Assembly (NCBI RefSeq): GCF_029227915.1
Contig: NC_079882.1
Span: 18,860,501-18,924,500 of the forward strand
Source of the DNA: Hydractinia symbiolongicarpus
Lineage: Eukaryota > Cnidaria > Hydrozoa > Anthoathecata > Hydractiniidae
DNA: 64,000 nt
Reading direction: 5' to 3'
In this document: positions 37,517-49,700 of the stretch, piece by piece
Numbering within the stretch: position 1 is the stretch's first letter
Layout of the letters: each line of letters starts with the position of its first letter
Made by a program: the position numbers and the translations under genes
Notes under the pieces: generated by a model
What the model saw: only the letters and a program-made list of their open reading frames with translations
What the model was told of the DNA's origin: nothing
Databases searched by the model: none

Positions 37517-40500
37517 ATGTATAAGTTAGACTTACCGATAGACACGAAGGAGTCGGCAGCTATCGAGAGAAGAAGAATACGAGAACAGCACAGGCAGAGT
37601 AGGGTATTTAATGCACGTGTGAGGACAATAGGGGTAGGTTTAGCTTCCGTTATTTTACCTTATTATCCAATTTAGAAGTTATTGCTTTATTTGTTTTCGT
37701 TAGTGACAATGTCTGCTTAGTAAATTACATCAAGTACTGGAAAGTTTGGAATTTTAGAAGAGATTCAGAAATTTCAGGTCTCCTGCTGGAAGTATAGCTA
37801 TAGCTAGCTAGCTAGCTATAGCTAGCTAACCTTTTTATATATGAGAGGGTTTTTGCAGATTATTGCACCCTTGTTTTTGAGGTTCTGGAGGTACAAAAAC
37901 AATAGCACTCACAATAACTACTTTACTTTTATTTGCAATTTTTTGCTAAATTTTTTAATAAAAGTAGGAACCAGCAGTAACCAGTAGTATTTCAAAGAGA
38001 ACCAACAGTATACGAAGTAACCAACAGAGAACAGGAGCATTTTTCAAAAATGTTTAGGTTTGGTGTAATTCAGGCTTTGTGCCAACTAGTTCATTAAAAC
38101 CAGTTGACGAAAAAAACATAATGTATGTATATATTATTTTTTGCGAAACAAAAAATCAAAATTCAATTTTTTAATAAAGCTATATACATATTATGTTCAA
38201 ATTTCTGAATTGTGAACCAAATATAACGAAAAAGGCTATATACAAAAGAGAGTTCAAAGTGATAGTAAACAAAGTTAAGATCAAATGTGAGTGGTTGTAG
38301 AGAAAATTGTTGCACCAGACACGAAATATATATATGTTTGTTTTAATAGTCAGGACGCTATTAACATAAATATTTCAAAGAAAAATGGGCAATTAAAATC
38401 AACACTAAAGCTCCATGGCACACTGAAGCTCCATGGCACATTGAATCTCTATGGAGCATTGAATCAGAAAAAAATTACCAGAATTTTAAATTATATTTAC
38501 ATTACACATTTATTTATATTACACCCATTTGGTGAAATTTAAGAAATGAGTAATTCTGTCTGGGCGTGTAGTTATATTAAGGAAATAATCCATTAAAGGC
38601 TCTTGCTTGAATTCATGTTTCTTTGATACGAAAAATTCTTGGTTACATTTCCGATTAGTAGGATTGCTTTTGGGTGAAGAAATACCCCCTTCAATAACTT
38701 CATAGACAAGCCAAACAGGAAGATAAAATAATGATTCAAGGTAAGTGGTAAGATAATTCAAAAATACAGGGACGGATACAGGATTTTTTTTCTCCTTAGG
38801 CGGATTTGCGAAGCGAAGCCAGAATTTTTGCTACACAAAAATTGCGCGTGTCAAAATCAGATAGGGTCTTGAGTGGGGTCTGGGGCAAAGTCCTAGAAGC
38901 TTTAGCTCATTTACCTATTTCAGCACTTCAAAATGCAGTAGACAGGACCTTTACAACTCTATTTCTTACATTTTACTTGGAAAAAACAATTATAAAATTC
39001 TTAAAAGAAAGCCAAATAATGTTTTCAGAAGAAAGGCTAAAATTAGCTAACCAGCAAAACTTCTTCTTTCTTCCACATTTAGAAAATTTTTTTGCAAGTT
39101 ATGGGTGAATATAATAGCTCTTAAAGGCTAAGTAAAAATATTTAATCTTTTCAAAACATTTAATAACATTAAAGAAAAAAAAGCAAAACACAATAACATA
39201 AAAATGCATATGTAAATAGGTTTTATTTGTATTATTATATCATAGTAACAACAACATAAACAACAACAGATGAATACAATAAAATAGAAATGGCAAGATT
39301 TTATAGCTAATTAAAAACAACCTTACAAAAAAACAACCTACAAAAACAAAAGAATGAACACTGATTTAGCACAACATTCAGTCAAAAAATATTTAGCCCT
39401 ATTAGCCTAATAACAAGAAAAACACTGTTTTTATATTTTGGTAACAATTTCTGGCTCAGACTCTTAATGTTGAAACAAACTTGAAAATACCTTTAGCTGT
39501 TATGCAATAATTACTATTAATACTTTAAATTTTTACCAAAGCAAAATCATTCAAAAACAGATATCGTTAACTACATTATTCACGTTTTCGTGTCCATCTG
39601 GATAGGGTTGTAATAAGTATATATGCTTACATAGTCATGTTCACCATGTTAGTAGAACCACAAAAAATTTTCAAGTCTATCAGCAAGACAACTTCTTTAC
39701 TGAAAATGTGAAAAACTTATGTCATTTCATCCATTAAGTAAAGCCATGCCTTTTTTTTATTCGAATTGTATAATTAGCACCATTTCCAGGAATTTTTCGA
39801 TACGAGGCTTGAGATTTTACACCAAAACATCATAAAGTCTTGTCCTCCCAAAACTAGTGTTCTCTTCCTTGGCTTCGTGGCATGTTAAAAAATCGTTTGG
39901 AAAGTGTCTACTGCCAGAAGCTTTGAATCTACAAAAGTAAACATAAAAATTTGTTACGAAGTCAACATATTGTTATATACATTACACCCTTTACCAGCTA
40001 CAAAAAATAACCTGCTGGCTAGCTATTCGATTTATTGTGATATTATAAAATGTCTTGTTACTTAAATAAAAAAGAAACCCAAGAAAACATAAAGCTCTTT
40101 GAAATTTGACACAAAACCTTTTCAAATTTGTTGAAAGTGAAACTATAAACAGTTTCATGTTCACACTTGCTAGCACAGCAATAGAAGGCAATTGTGTATC
40201 TTACTCTAAGATCAATGGAATTAAAGGTAAACAGATGTGCCTGAAAACGTAGTCATCCAGTTAATGCTATTATTTTTGTAAACTGCTGTACCTAATTTTC
40301 TCATAGCCCACCAAATAACTTTACGTGGCACTCTATCAAAAGTTTTCTCTAAATCTACAAAGGCAAAATAGAGATTCTTTCTCTTTCCTAAATACTTTTC
40401 CTGAAGCTGTCTGAGTAAAAATATTGCATCTGTAGTGCCACGCCCTGGAACAAAACCAAATTGCATCTTATCTCTATCAATCCTTTCCCTAAGTAACTTA

Positions 40501-43500
40501 TCAAGCACTCTTTCAATAACTTTCATTACTTGATCAACCAACTTCAAACCTCTATAGTTACCCCTTTTTAATGCATCACCCTTGCCCTTGAAACAATTCA
40601 CTATTACACTCGACTGCCACTCACTCGGAATAGCACCATCCTTTATAATCTGGTTAGCAAGACTTGTAATAAGCTCAACTCCAATATATCCAGATGCTTT
40701 TACCATCTCTGCAACAATACCTGATACTCCTGCAGCCTTGCCAATCTTCAATTTCCTAATAGCCTCCACTACCATTCTGTCTTGATCTGCATAGCTGGTC
40801 CTTCTACAACATCACCATCAGACAAATTATCCTCATCCCAATCAAACTCAGTGTTAAGCAACCCCTGATAATAATTCTTCCAAGCTACACTTTTCTCCTC
40901 TTCTGTGCTAGCCAAAACACCTTCATTATTACGTATACACTTCTCACCTACAACATCTTGATTAGTCTTCTTCATTTGCTTTGCTATCTTGAATACCTCA
41001 TTGCGCTGGTCTTCCCTTCTTAACACATTTGCAAATCTATTTCTCTCTGCTTCTGATTTTGCCTTATACACTGCTGTACGAGCACGACGCTTAGCTTCTA
41101 AGTAAATATTTTTACTACCACCTGACTTCCACTCTTTCCAAAGTTTCCTCTTTTCCTTTATACACTGGTCAACCTCATTATTCCACCACCAGGTCTGTCT
41201 ATGTCTAGCTGGTCCTTTCGTAACGGTCAACGGTCAACGATTAAAATAAACAATTGTCCTTGTAAGGTGAACTTACAGTCGGCCTATAGAAAACTACCGT
41301 AAATTTACCCAAAGTCGGCGAAAAGCACTCCACAGTCGGCGAGATGTGCTTCTCGCCGACTTTACCAAACTTTACGGTAGCCTATGGAGTCTCTTGGAAC
41401 AAGCCTGAAGTATGAAATAGGACAAAGTATTAAATCGGTACCGTATCACTGGGAAAAATCTTACAGACTCGGAAAGGACCGTGAAGGAGACACTGCTACA
41501 ACATAATATAAAAAAGCGAAGTGAAAACGGAACCTAATTCACACAATTCTAGAAAGCGCGGGAGGGTTAAATTTCTCCTTAGGCGAGTGCCGAGTTCGCC
41601 AATGTGTGAATCCGCCCCTGAAATATGTATATATTCTAACTGGTTTTCTGGTTTTTATGAGCCTATAGTTTAAGAAATTTATGGAAAATTTCATTGTCCA
41701 CCTGATTTGTAGTTTTTTCTGCATTTTCATGTCAGTAGCGTCCTGAATATTATGATTAAAATAATTCAATTTTTGGCGAAAAACAGGAAAATCATTTTTA
41801 GATAAACACCTTGACTTTAGCACAGTAGCACTCTTCCTTTCAGAGTTTCTGTAGTTTTGTAAAAGAAATTTAAAATGTTAACATGGTATACGAAAAACAC
41901 AACACTACGAAAAAGCGAGGGTGATAATGCAAGGGTGGTAAATTTTTAGAAGGTTGTCCTATTAAAATTATTATTTATAACTACGGAGTGAGTTTATCAA
42001 AGAAAGCAAACCAAATTATGCTCAACAGGATGATATATACGTGTTAAAAAAATTCACTCACAATTCCTTTTCAATTTAAACATGTGAATGGTCCGAGAAA
42101 AAAAGTAAGTTTATGTGGGTAAAGTTAACTTTCCAGGAGTTTAAAGAATAAATCAATAGTTTTCTCATTCTTAGGGTTTGTTGTTTCTTTAGTATAAATG
42201 ACTAATAAAAAATAGATTTTTTGATACAAAAAGGTTACCATATCCTTAAGGTAGCTAGTTAGCAAGTGCATAAAGTAACTAAAAAAGCCCTGGGAACTAG
42301 GTGGCCTTTTATTCATCATATTTCGTAGTTTTGAGATCATTAAGTGTGAAATTGATTGACTTCCTGATATCCCTTAGAACTGAAGTATTTATTCTTAAAA
42401 TCCAGTCAATAAACAAAATTTATACGAGTTGTATAAAAGCTATTTTTATTTCGAATTATAAATTAATTGATTGCACAGAATCATAATTTTGGTCCCTGCT
42501 ATAAAGACAATATATAAAACAAGGAACGGCAAAACATGGAACATAGAACCGATTTTTTACTGCATAATCATTCAATTCTGTTTACAAACAGTATTTGTAT
42601 GCCAACTAGTTTGCAATAAAATATTTTATGTTCTTCTACAGATTGATGTTCAGGCTCTAGAAACACAAGTTGCTGAAAGAAAATGGATGAAAGAACAGGA
42701 AAGAAGAAGATCAGAGGCATTCGGTATGTGTTTTTCCTGCTACCCTGAAATTTTTGGGGAAAAAAAGTTTTACTACGCTTGGTATGTAATTTACTAACTA
42801 TATCTTAAATTTTTTAGGTATATAATAAATACTGTTTCTTTTTTACAGCTGCAGATATGGCAAGAAATGATAAAATCTGTACGTTGCTTCAAAACCGCCA
42901 AGAAAATGATCTACGCAACCTTAATAAGTCTATAAATGCATTTCGTCAAAAGTTTCAACGTCCAGAAGATAGACGCGAATTTGACATATACGATCCGGAT
43001 GGTAAAAAGAAGGATAAACCTGCCCGGATTTCTGATGATGATCCGAGATGTGGTATCTCCAGTATGCAAAAGTTTTTAGGTGAAGATTTAAATGAAACGG
43101 CGAGAAAGAAGTTACAGCAAGAGCAACACCGGTGAGGTTTTGCGTGAGCAGAAAAATATTAAAAACTGATTGGATGATAGCTTTCATTTTTTATGTCGGC
43201 TAAAACATCAACGAGTCTCATTGCTGTCTTTAATAAACATGTAATTCCTAGTGATATCTTTGTGCTTGGATTTGATTATTACAACAACTATATCAGTTTA
43301 GGCAGGACGTTTTCTTTTTTATCTTTTGTTGTAAATGCACTTTTTGTTAACAACAGCATTCTTTAGAGAATGGATGAAGCAACAAATGAACGAAAAAGCG
43401 CAAGAAGAAGCAAACTTAAAACAAGCCCAATGGTTATATGATTTGAAAGCAATTGAATCAGATCAACGCGCCATAGAATTAGCACGTGCCGAACAAGAAT

Positions 43501-44614
43501 GTCGAACCGCTATTAACATGGCTATGAAGGATTACAACTTAGCCTTAGATCGAGAACGAAAGACCAAGGAAGAACTTGACAAGCAAAAAGAACTGGAGGA
43601 TAATTTAACTGAAATCTCGAATCATGTTAACGGTGACATGTTGACTGAAAACCCTTCAGTTGCTCAAAGTGCATTCGGATCACATCGAGTTATACCTGAT
43701 CGATGGAAAGGCATGAGCCCAGCAGAAGTGAATAATATCCAAAATATCCAAAATCAACAAGTTGAAGAGAACAAGGTACAAATGACCTTAGCTTACTGTA
43801 CTTGCGTTTGGTTGCCGCATTGTATGTTTTCTAAAATATTTTCACTGTATTGTATGTTTTCTAAAATATTTTCACTCTTATTAGCGATTGAAGGAGGAAG
43901 AGGCGCAAAGGGAGGCCGAGTGGAATAAGCAAATGCTAGATAATGCAAGAGCTGCTCTAATGCTCGAAAGAAAACAAGAACGATTGCGAAAAGAACTCAT
44001 GAAAAAACAAGCCGATGAAAATTTAAGACTTGCCAATGAGCAAAACACTAGGTTCGTTAACATTTTCCCTATTTTTTGTTCGGTAACATTTTCCCTAGTT
44101 TTGTTTGTTTTGTATTTAATCTGGTTATATCTGTTGTCTTTATCAAGGTGCCTGTCGGACCTTCAAAATCCTTAAATACTCATAACCTTAAAAACCTAGA
44201 TGAACATTGATTTGTTACTTTTGCAGTTCTTTTTACAGGCCGTGGCCTTCCACTAAGATATCTAGAAAAGCCATTTGAGTTTTTTATGGGTTCTTCCTTG
44301 TGTCTGTGCTATATAAACTTAAGATATGGCGAAAATTTGTGTAAAAAGCCTTGAGAAACCTTTTTAAAAAATGAAAAACAATTGAAAACCTCGACACCGC
44401 TAAAAATTAAATAAAAAATTGGCAGATACCCTGTTTATGCAAGCGGATTACCAAAGACATAAGTCCTTAAAATTATAACTCAGATCTTCGAAACCATTCT
44501 ATATTTGTTTATACATTCTTGTTGTGTTCTAGGTTGGAAAATCTAAATAAAGAAGTCTACACCAACGATCCTACAGCTGCGTATTTCATGCAGTTTAATA
44601 CAAACAGCCGATGA
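37517..44614 (+). CDS. RIBC2: RIB43A-like with coiled-coils protein 2 (ciliary doublet microtubule inner protein)
   Basis: Six phase-matched exons: 37517-37633, 42642-42723, 42849-43131, 43367-43775, 43885-44051, 44533-44614; 1140 nt, 379 residues, the usual family length. Diagnostic stretches are RVFNARVRTIG, NKSINAFRQKFQRPEDRREF, GISSMQKFLGEDLN, EDNLTEISNHVNGDMLTENP, HRVIPDRWKGM and the C-terminal YTNDPTAAYFMQFNTNSR. RIB43A proteins are filamentous proteins inside axonemal doublet microtubules that stabilise the A-tubule ribbon, so this gene should be expressed in ciliated or flagellated cells. The start ATG gives MYKLDLPIDTKESAAIERRR, aligned with the family N-terminus. Intron 1 is about 5 kb and holds transposon debris, whereas the other introns are 100-500 bp. 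No frameshift or stop is seen, so the gene looks intact. Confidence 0.96.
40221..41230 (-). mobile_element. Non-LTR retrotransposon (LINE) fragment, reverse transcriptase N-terminal half
   Basis: Reading leftward, an upstream piece (WWWNNEVDQCIKEKR...) covers the linker before the RT. After a frame break near 40770 comes RT sequence: KIGKAAGVSGIVAEM, GNYRGLKLVDQVMKV, MQFGFVPGRGTTDAIF and AFVDLEKTFDRVP, the palm motif with the first catalytic Asp. It stops soon after and the YADD-type motif is absent, so the copy is truncated and dead. It lies in antisense orientation in RIBC2 intron 1. Confidence 0.85.
41294..41380. mobile_element. Short hairpin element (87-bp fold-back)
   Basis: The left arm CTACCGTAAATTTACCCAAA then GTCGGCGAAAAGCAC pairs with a right arm that reads CTACCGTAAAGTTTGGTAAA then GTCGGCGAGAAGCAC on the opposite strand. 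The arms are about 35 nt with few mismatches. A third GTCGGCGAGA word lies in the loop. Confidence 0.7.
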
Positions 44615-45422
44615 AGTTCTCATGATATTTTTTCTAATTTATGTATATATAGAGATCCTAAATTTACATTAATATATATATCTTTTTTACCAAAACTTGT
44701 TGCTTATGTCTTTCTAATTCAATTTTTCTCAAAAAATTGCCGACGTAATTTCATTTTCTGCTTGCCTTGTTGCTGACGCGAATTAGAAAGAGTGTTGTTG
44801 ATAAAATATTTGTGTGACCCTTATTGCAAAAAAGACTTAATATGGTTGCAGGGCATATATTTCTAAATCGGCAAAGATTAGCTAGTCGATGTTGACAACA
44901 AAATCTTTATCAGAAGATATATCAAAGTTGTAAATCACAAGCTGTTGCTGCTAAAAACAGTTTCCAGAATTTAAAGTGAAGTTTAAGTACCTCCCGTTCA
45001 GAACCCTTTCGTTCTGTCATAATCAGTTAGTTTGAAACGATTCATGGTTTTACTTAAACTGAAATCGGGAGACTGATGTGTTAATTGGGTGCATTCCCAT
45101 TCTGGTCCCCAGAGTTCTTTGATATAAGACCTACTTTTCAGTTTTATCTCATAAAGCTTTGCGGTTGAGAATGTTGCATTTTAAAGCCTGAAATACACGG
45201 TCAGACCGTGTATTTCAGCCTTAACACTAATTTATATTTATCTTTTTTCACTTTATACTTTTTAGTTTTCTTCTCAAGCATAATAATAAAATAACAAGTA
45301 CCTCTGATGTTTGTTCTCTGTCCTTAGCGAAAGTTTCCATATTACAAACACGAAAATTTTATTGAATATTATTTTTATTTTTTTATACAAAATTCTTTAA
45401 CAAGTATATAAAAATTTTCAAC
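44615..45422. other. Intergenic between RIBC2 and the first LamG-like gene
   Basis: Holds the RIBC2 3' UTR and the palindrome at 45184-45222 listed separately. No exon supported. Confidence 0.4.
45184..45222. repeat. Near-perfect palindrome, 14-bp arms plus extension
   Basis: CTGAAATACACGGT and its exact reverse complement are separated by CAG. After one mismatch the pairing continues for three more bases. It sits about 570 bp after the RIBC2 stop and 340 bp before the LamG-like gene start. Confidence 0.8.
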
Positions 45423-45521
45423 ATGAACGAAATTTATCTTTTCGCATGGATAGGATATATTCGTTTTACCAAATTTCAGAAAGAAGAGAACACGAAAGAA
45501 GTTTGGAGCAGTTGTCGTGCC

Positions 45522-48500
45522 ATGAATTTTTTCATGATATGTTTCGTCATGTCAATAGACATCACAGGTATGCTGACAATCTCTGACTTCTCCCATTGAG
45601 CCTTCAATTTGAAGCAAAAGGATTTTAAAGAAGATATATTTATTGTACTTTTTTGCTAAAGACTGTTGGGTACTGCTCAATAAATTAGCACCTGAATAAT
45701 TAGTTTTAACCTGAAATGGCCCCATTCGGTTACCTTACTAGCTCTTCTTCAGTATGTGTAAGCACTTCTACAATTAAAAACATCGGTATTTTCGACCTAA
45801 AAATGGTTCTGTGTTACTTATAGTTGGTGTGCCACAGCCAAACGCATGGTACAGCATGGAACACACGGATGGCAGAAATGCGATCTATAGTAACAAAATA
45901 GATGAAAACATAGCTTTGAAACTTCCTGGAACTACCCTGTTTTATGACGAAAACCTTAAATCAACTGCAGCAAATTTCAGTCAATCAAACAGCGGCATCA
46001 TAATAGATCAGTTCAATAAAACCTGCCTTACTAATCCTTCACAATGCGTTGATGGTTTTACCTTATCCTTTTGGATAAAATGGATTAAGCCCACCAAGGA
46101 GTTTATTTTTAGTTCTCAATCATTCAACATGGAACACTTCACAAATTCAGTGATTCCAATCGAGGTATGGAATGGTACTCACTCGTGGTCCATTTTTCAC
46201 AACACGAAACCAATTCTTAATCGCACAAAGGACGGCAGTAATAGAGATTGGCATTTTTATACTATTCAATGGAATAAAACTTGTCTCAGTGTTTATATCA
46301 ACGCGACATTCAATGAAGAAGGATGCGACACTAGAGAATACAGTATACTTATGTCGGAGACCCCTATTAAGGATCGTTTCGCGATTGGAACATCATCATA
46401 CGTGCGAAGATTATTAACAGCTGTGGGAGTGTTTATAGATAACGTGCGCATATGGAACCTTCACCTTTCGCAAACAGCATTGAATGAGCTGCTATTAACA
46501 GGTAACCTAATATTGTGATTTGAGACTGTCTCGTGAGGATGCAGTTTTAACTATATATATACTATATATACCCACTATTTAATTTTTCTTCACAATTTTT
46601 CTTAGTTGTTACCTGTACTGCGTAGAGCTTGAAACGCTGATCAAAATAATGGATAGGATCGCGCGGTTATAACGGATATATAAGAGTTTATAAAATTTGC
46701 TGACACTAGAAAAGTCCCACCAATGTACATAAAAAGATTTTTAGTTTTTTAACCCGTTGCCTCTGTATAAAGCTTCAAATGCTGATCAAGAAAATGCATA
46801 GAATCATATCCTTTTGACGAACGGTTGAAAAGATATTAGGATTTAAAGATTTTATGATGACGTAATTAAACTGTCTGTGCCAAAACGAATGGGTTGACCT
46901 AGGTTTAGGAAAATGGCCGCATTTTAGTTTCTAGCTATCCATACAGGAGATGACGTCAGTTTATTTTCACCTCTTTCCAATTAATTTTAGCCTCTTAAAC
47001 TTAAAGTGCAACACAATGACTAATTAAATTAAACATTGATGTCGAAGTAAATTATCGACGTTGTGACGTAACGTCAAACTAAGTAACTCGTCGTTTAGCA
47101 ATTGAGATATAATTTTTCCCTAATTTTTAAAGTGGAAAAAAAGTGCATGTCGAAAATTCCCCTCATAAACACAGACTCAGCTTATATAAATTTATATTTA
47201 AGCTCAGAGAAACAACAGCAACACGAGAGCTTTTAAAATTCCCATTCAAAGTAAATATTTCGTGTGTTTGATAGAAGCAAATAGTATTTCAAAGAACAAA
47301 GGCTAAAGTTCTCCAACCCGATTTGGTCCGTTTTTATGAACATATTACAGGAAAAGAACTGATTCGGTTTATTTAAGCTCCGAAAGCTGCAAACCCGTTA
47401 ATCCCATTCTCCATATTTTTGCACGCCTTATGAAATGAAAGTAGGGTGTAATTATTAGACTGTAATCTTTTATTACACACAACATTCAACAAACAATTTT
47501 AACATTCCAAAGACCTTACTAGTGACCAGTAGAACAGTCGGGCCATTATTATGGAACACAATCTTAGATGAAGATAAAAAAATCTATTTGCTTGTTGACG
47601 CATTTTAAGAAAACAACTAAACATTTCTTGTTATTAATAATTTAGATTATTCGCGATACTTTTAGTATCACATTTTTGTACTTTAGAGGTTTCTTTACGT
47701 TAATTTTAACCTCCTCTTTTGAACCTCTCTCAACTAGATGGGGCTTGATGATAAGACAAAATATGTCTTCTACTTGCTCCAGTTATTATTTGATTGTAAA
47801 AACGAACAAACATGTAAAAAAAAAACTTATTCTGACCTTTCTTCCTCCAAGTTCTGACGAAATAGATACATGCATGCAATCACAACCAAGTCGTACCGGT
47901 TTATGAAGAAATTTGAGGTGTATATTTTACGTAAAGTTATTTGCGATAAAGAACTAATAATTTGACATGATGTTTTTGTTCAAAATTGATTGCATTTGAA
48001 AAATGAGAATACTCTTGGACTAAAATATAACGATGAAGAGCCTAATCAAGGCTTCGCGGGAATTTTGTTATGCGTTTTTTTTTAAATAATAAAACGCAAA
48101 GTTGTTATCTTGCAAAATCCTCTAAGACATAGTATGCAATAATTTTGGATTGACGGTAGCCTTTTTTAAAGTTTGAGAAATTACAACAGTAACGTAACAA
48201 TTTAAGCGGTATATTCGCTTGTTTTATTATCAGATCTTGGAAGATGGAAAACTACAGAATCAAAGATAAGCGTCTACGATGCTCAAGCAAGTCTGTCGAC
48301 TATTGGTGATAGAAATTACGTGTCAAGCGGAGAGTTTATCTTTGAAAGCAATGTTTTATCTGTGAATGACTGCTATAGATTGTGCCAAAACCACAGGCCA
48401 AATTGTCGTTCATTTAGCATCAAAATTGACAAAAACTACAACAGAACAATGTGTAGGCTGAACAGGTTGACAAAGTGCGACAAGAAGAGGAACAAGCAAG

Positions 48501-48529
48501 TTGGATACTTGTATTTTGAAAACTTATGA
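45522..48529 (+). CDS. Secreted LamG-like (ConA-fold) plus PAN/Apple protein, copy 1
   Basis: Three exons, 45522-45567, 45824-46501 and 48234-48529, join in phase 1 at both introns to give 339 residues. The frame is also open upstream to ATG 45423; I prefer 45522 because MNFFMICFVMSIDIT makes a short signal peptide. Exon 2 is one LamG/ConA-like jelly-roll domain (NAWYSMEHTDG, FTLSFWIKW, DWHFYTIQWNKTC, DRFAIGT, DNVRIWNLHLS), about residues 20-240. Exon 3 carries a PAN/Apple-like module (NDCYRLCQNH, CRSFSIKI, MCRLNRLTKC), about 270-335. Both modules usually bind glycans or proteins outside the cell, so a secreted lectin- or matrix-like role is inferred. A paralogue with the same exon layout lies 7 kb downstream. 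Confidence 0.85.
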
Positions 48530-49189
48530 AAGAATTAAACCAGTAAAAAATTGTAGTATAGCTCTGATTGTTCAGATTTTTGCTAATAACCAATCCAAGT
48601 TCTTTCTTAGTCTCAAAATGCTGACGAAGGGAACATGTTACGGTCGGACTCCGCTCACGAAGGCCATTTTTGTTTGGAAGTAATGATTTTGGTTTGGAAG
48701 TTATGGTGTAATGCCTTTAGGTTTCCTTTTGACTTTTTCCCTCCTAAATACGTTGTATCTAAAGTAATATTTATTTTCTTGAACTCATCAATTTTAAGAT
48801 TTTGGCTACGTTTAAGATTTCGAGAAAGCATCCTAAAAGGCCAGCTATCTAGCTAGTCTTATTATTCAGTTTGGTACAAGAGCTTTTGATCCTAGCCAGC
48901 AATACTTCTTTTTGTGTTATTTTCACCAATCTGATATATACTACGTTGCAACTGCGGGCTATCTAGCTGTTAGCTATCTCTAGCTAAAAAAGTGAAATTA
49001 GCCAAATGCACAGTTAGCTGCAACGAAATTTTCAAATTCTTCTTATGCTAAATACAGTTTGGCAGCTACACATTTTACTTTAATATAAATCTGGCAAAAG
49101 TCTTAAGTTTATTGATTCACAATTAAACAACTTGATTTATTTTTTTGCCCACAATTTGCAAAGTTTGCAAGAATAGGTTACTTTCATGA
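48530..49189. other. 3' flank of LamG-like copy 1
   Basis: No exon supported. AGCTATCTAGCTAG-type words recur near 48.84-49.0 kb but do not form a clear array. Confidence 0.35.
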
Positions 49190-49700
49190 AAACTTATTGT
49201 TGCTAAAATTGTTTTAGCTGGACGGAGTAATGTTTCCAGTGCTTTATTGAAATCGAAGTTGTGATGAATTTTTTTTGAAAAGGGTATTATGCCTACATGT
49301 ATGTCCAACATGGTTTGCCTCTACTAAGCGCTCATCCTGTTGCCCCGATTAAATTTTAGAACTTCGCAGGACCTTATTCCCCAAGTTAAAAAAATGCCAG
49401 CCAACTGTTTTTGCTATGACGGGGTAACAACAGGTTGTAACCCTAATTTTGTTTTTATTTCAGCTAAAGCTGTGGGAAGGTTGTTTTTTGGGAAATACAT
49501 TACACCCGATGTGCTAAAACACCTGTGCGCTTCTCTGGATTTGCGACATACTGTATACGTTTGCCAAAGTGCTTCACCTTGACAGACAACACGGTTTATA
49601 ACAACTCAAGCGTTAAACCTAAAGTTAAGCTCCTAGTATTGAAGGATTGACTGTCAATACTGGTAGAAGGGGGCGTTTCGACGCTGGGTCTCCCAGCTAG
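49190..49700 (+). mobile_element. Dispersed repeat family 2, copy 2, with terminal hairpin and CTAG-T end
   Basis: Homologous to 6.22-6.69 kb (CTACTAAGCGCTCATCC, GATTTGCGACATACTG). Its 3' end keeps an intact hairpin GCTGGG-TCT-CCCAGC that overlaps the terminal CTAG before T. A second stem, GTATTG...CAATAC, lies about 60 bp earlier. Hairpin plus CTAG-T is Helitron-like. The 5' end is approximate. Confidence 0.5.

Larger units (their letters stand above)
38767..41620. mobile_element. DNA-transposon-like shell with CAGGGxCGGAT ends (hAT-like?)
   Basis: CAGGGACGGATACAGG at 38767 is mirrored by the reverse complement of CAGGGGCGGATTCA ending at 41620, and AAATA flanks both sides as a possible 5-bp target duplication. 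Near each end the word CTCCTTAGGCG is also present in direct orientation. No transposase is readable. The shell encloses a LINE fragment and a hairpin element. Assignment to hAT is tentative because hAT duplications are 8 bp. Confidence 0.35.
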
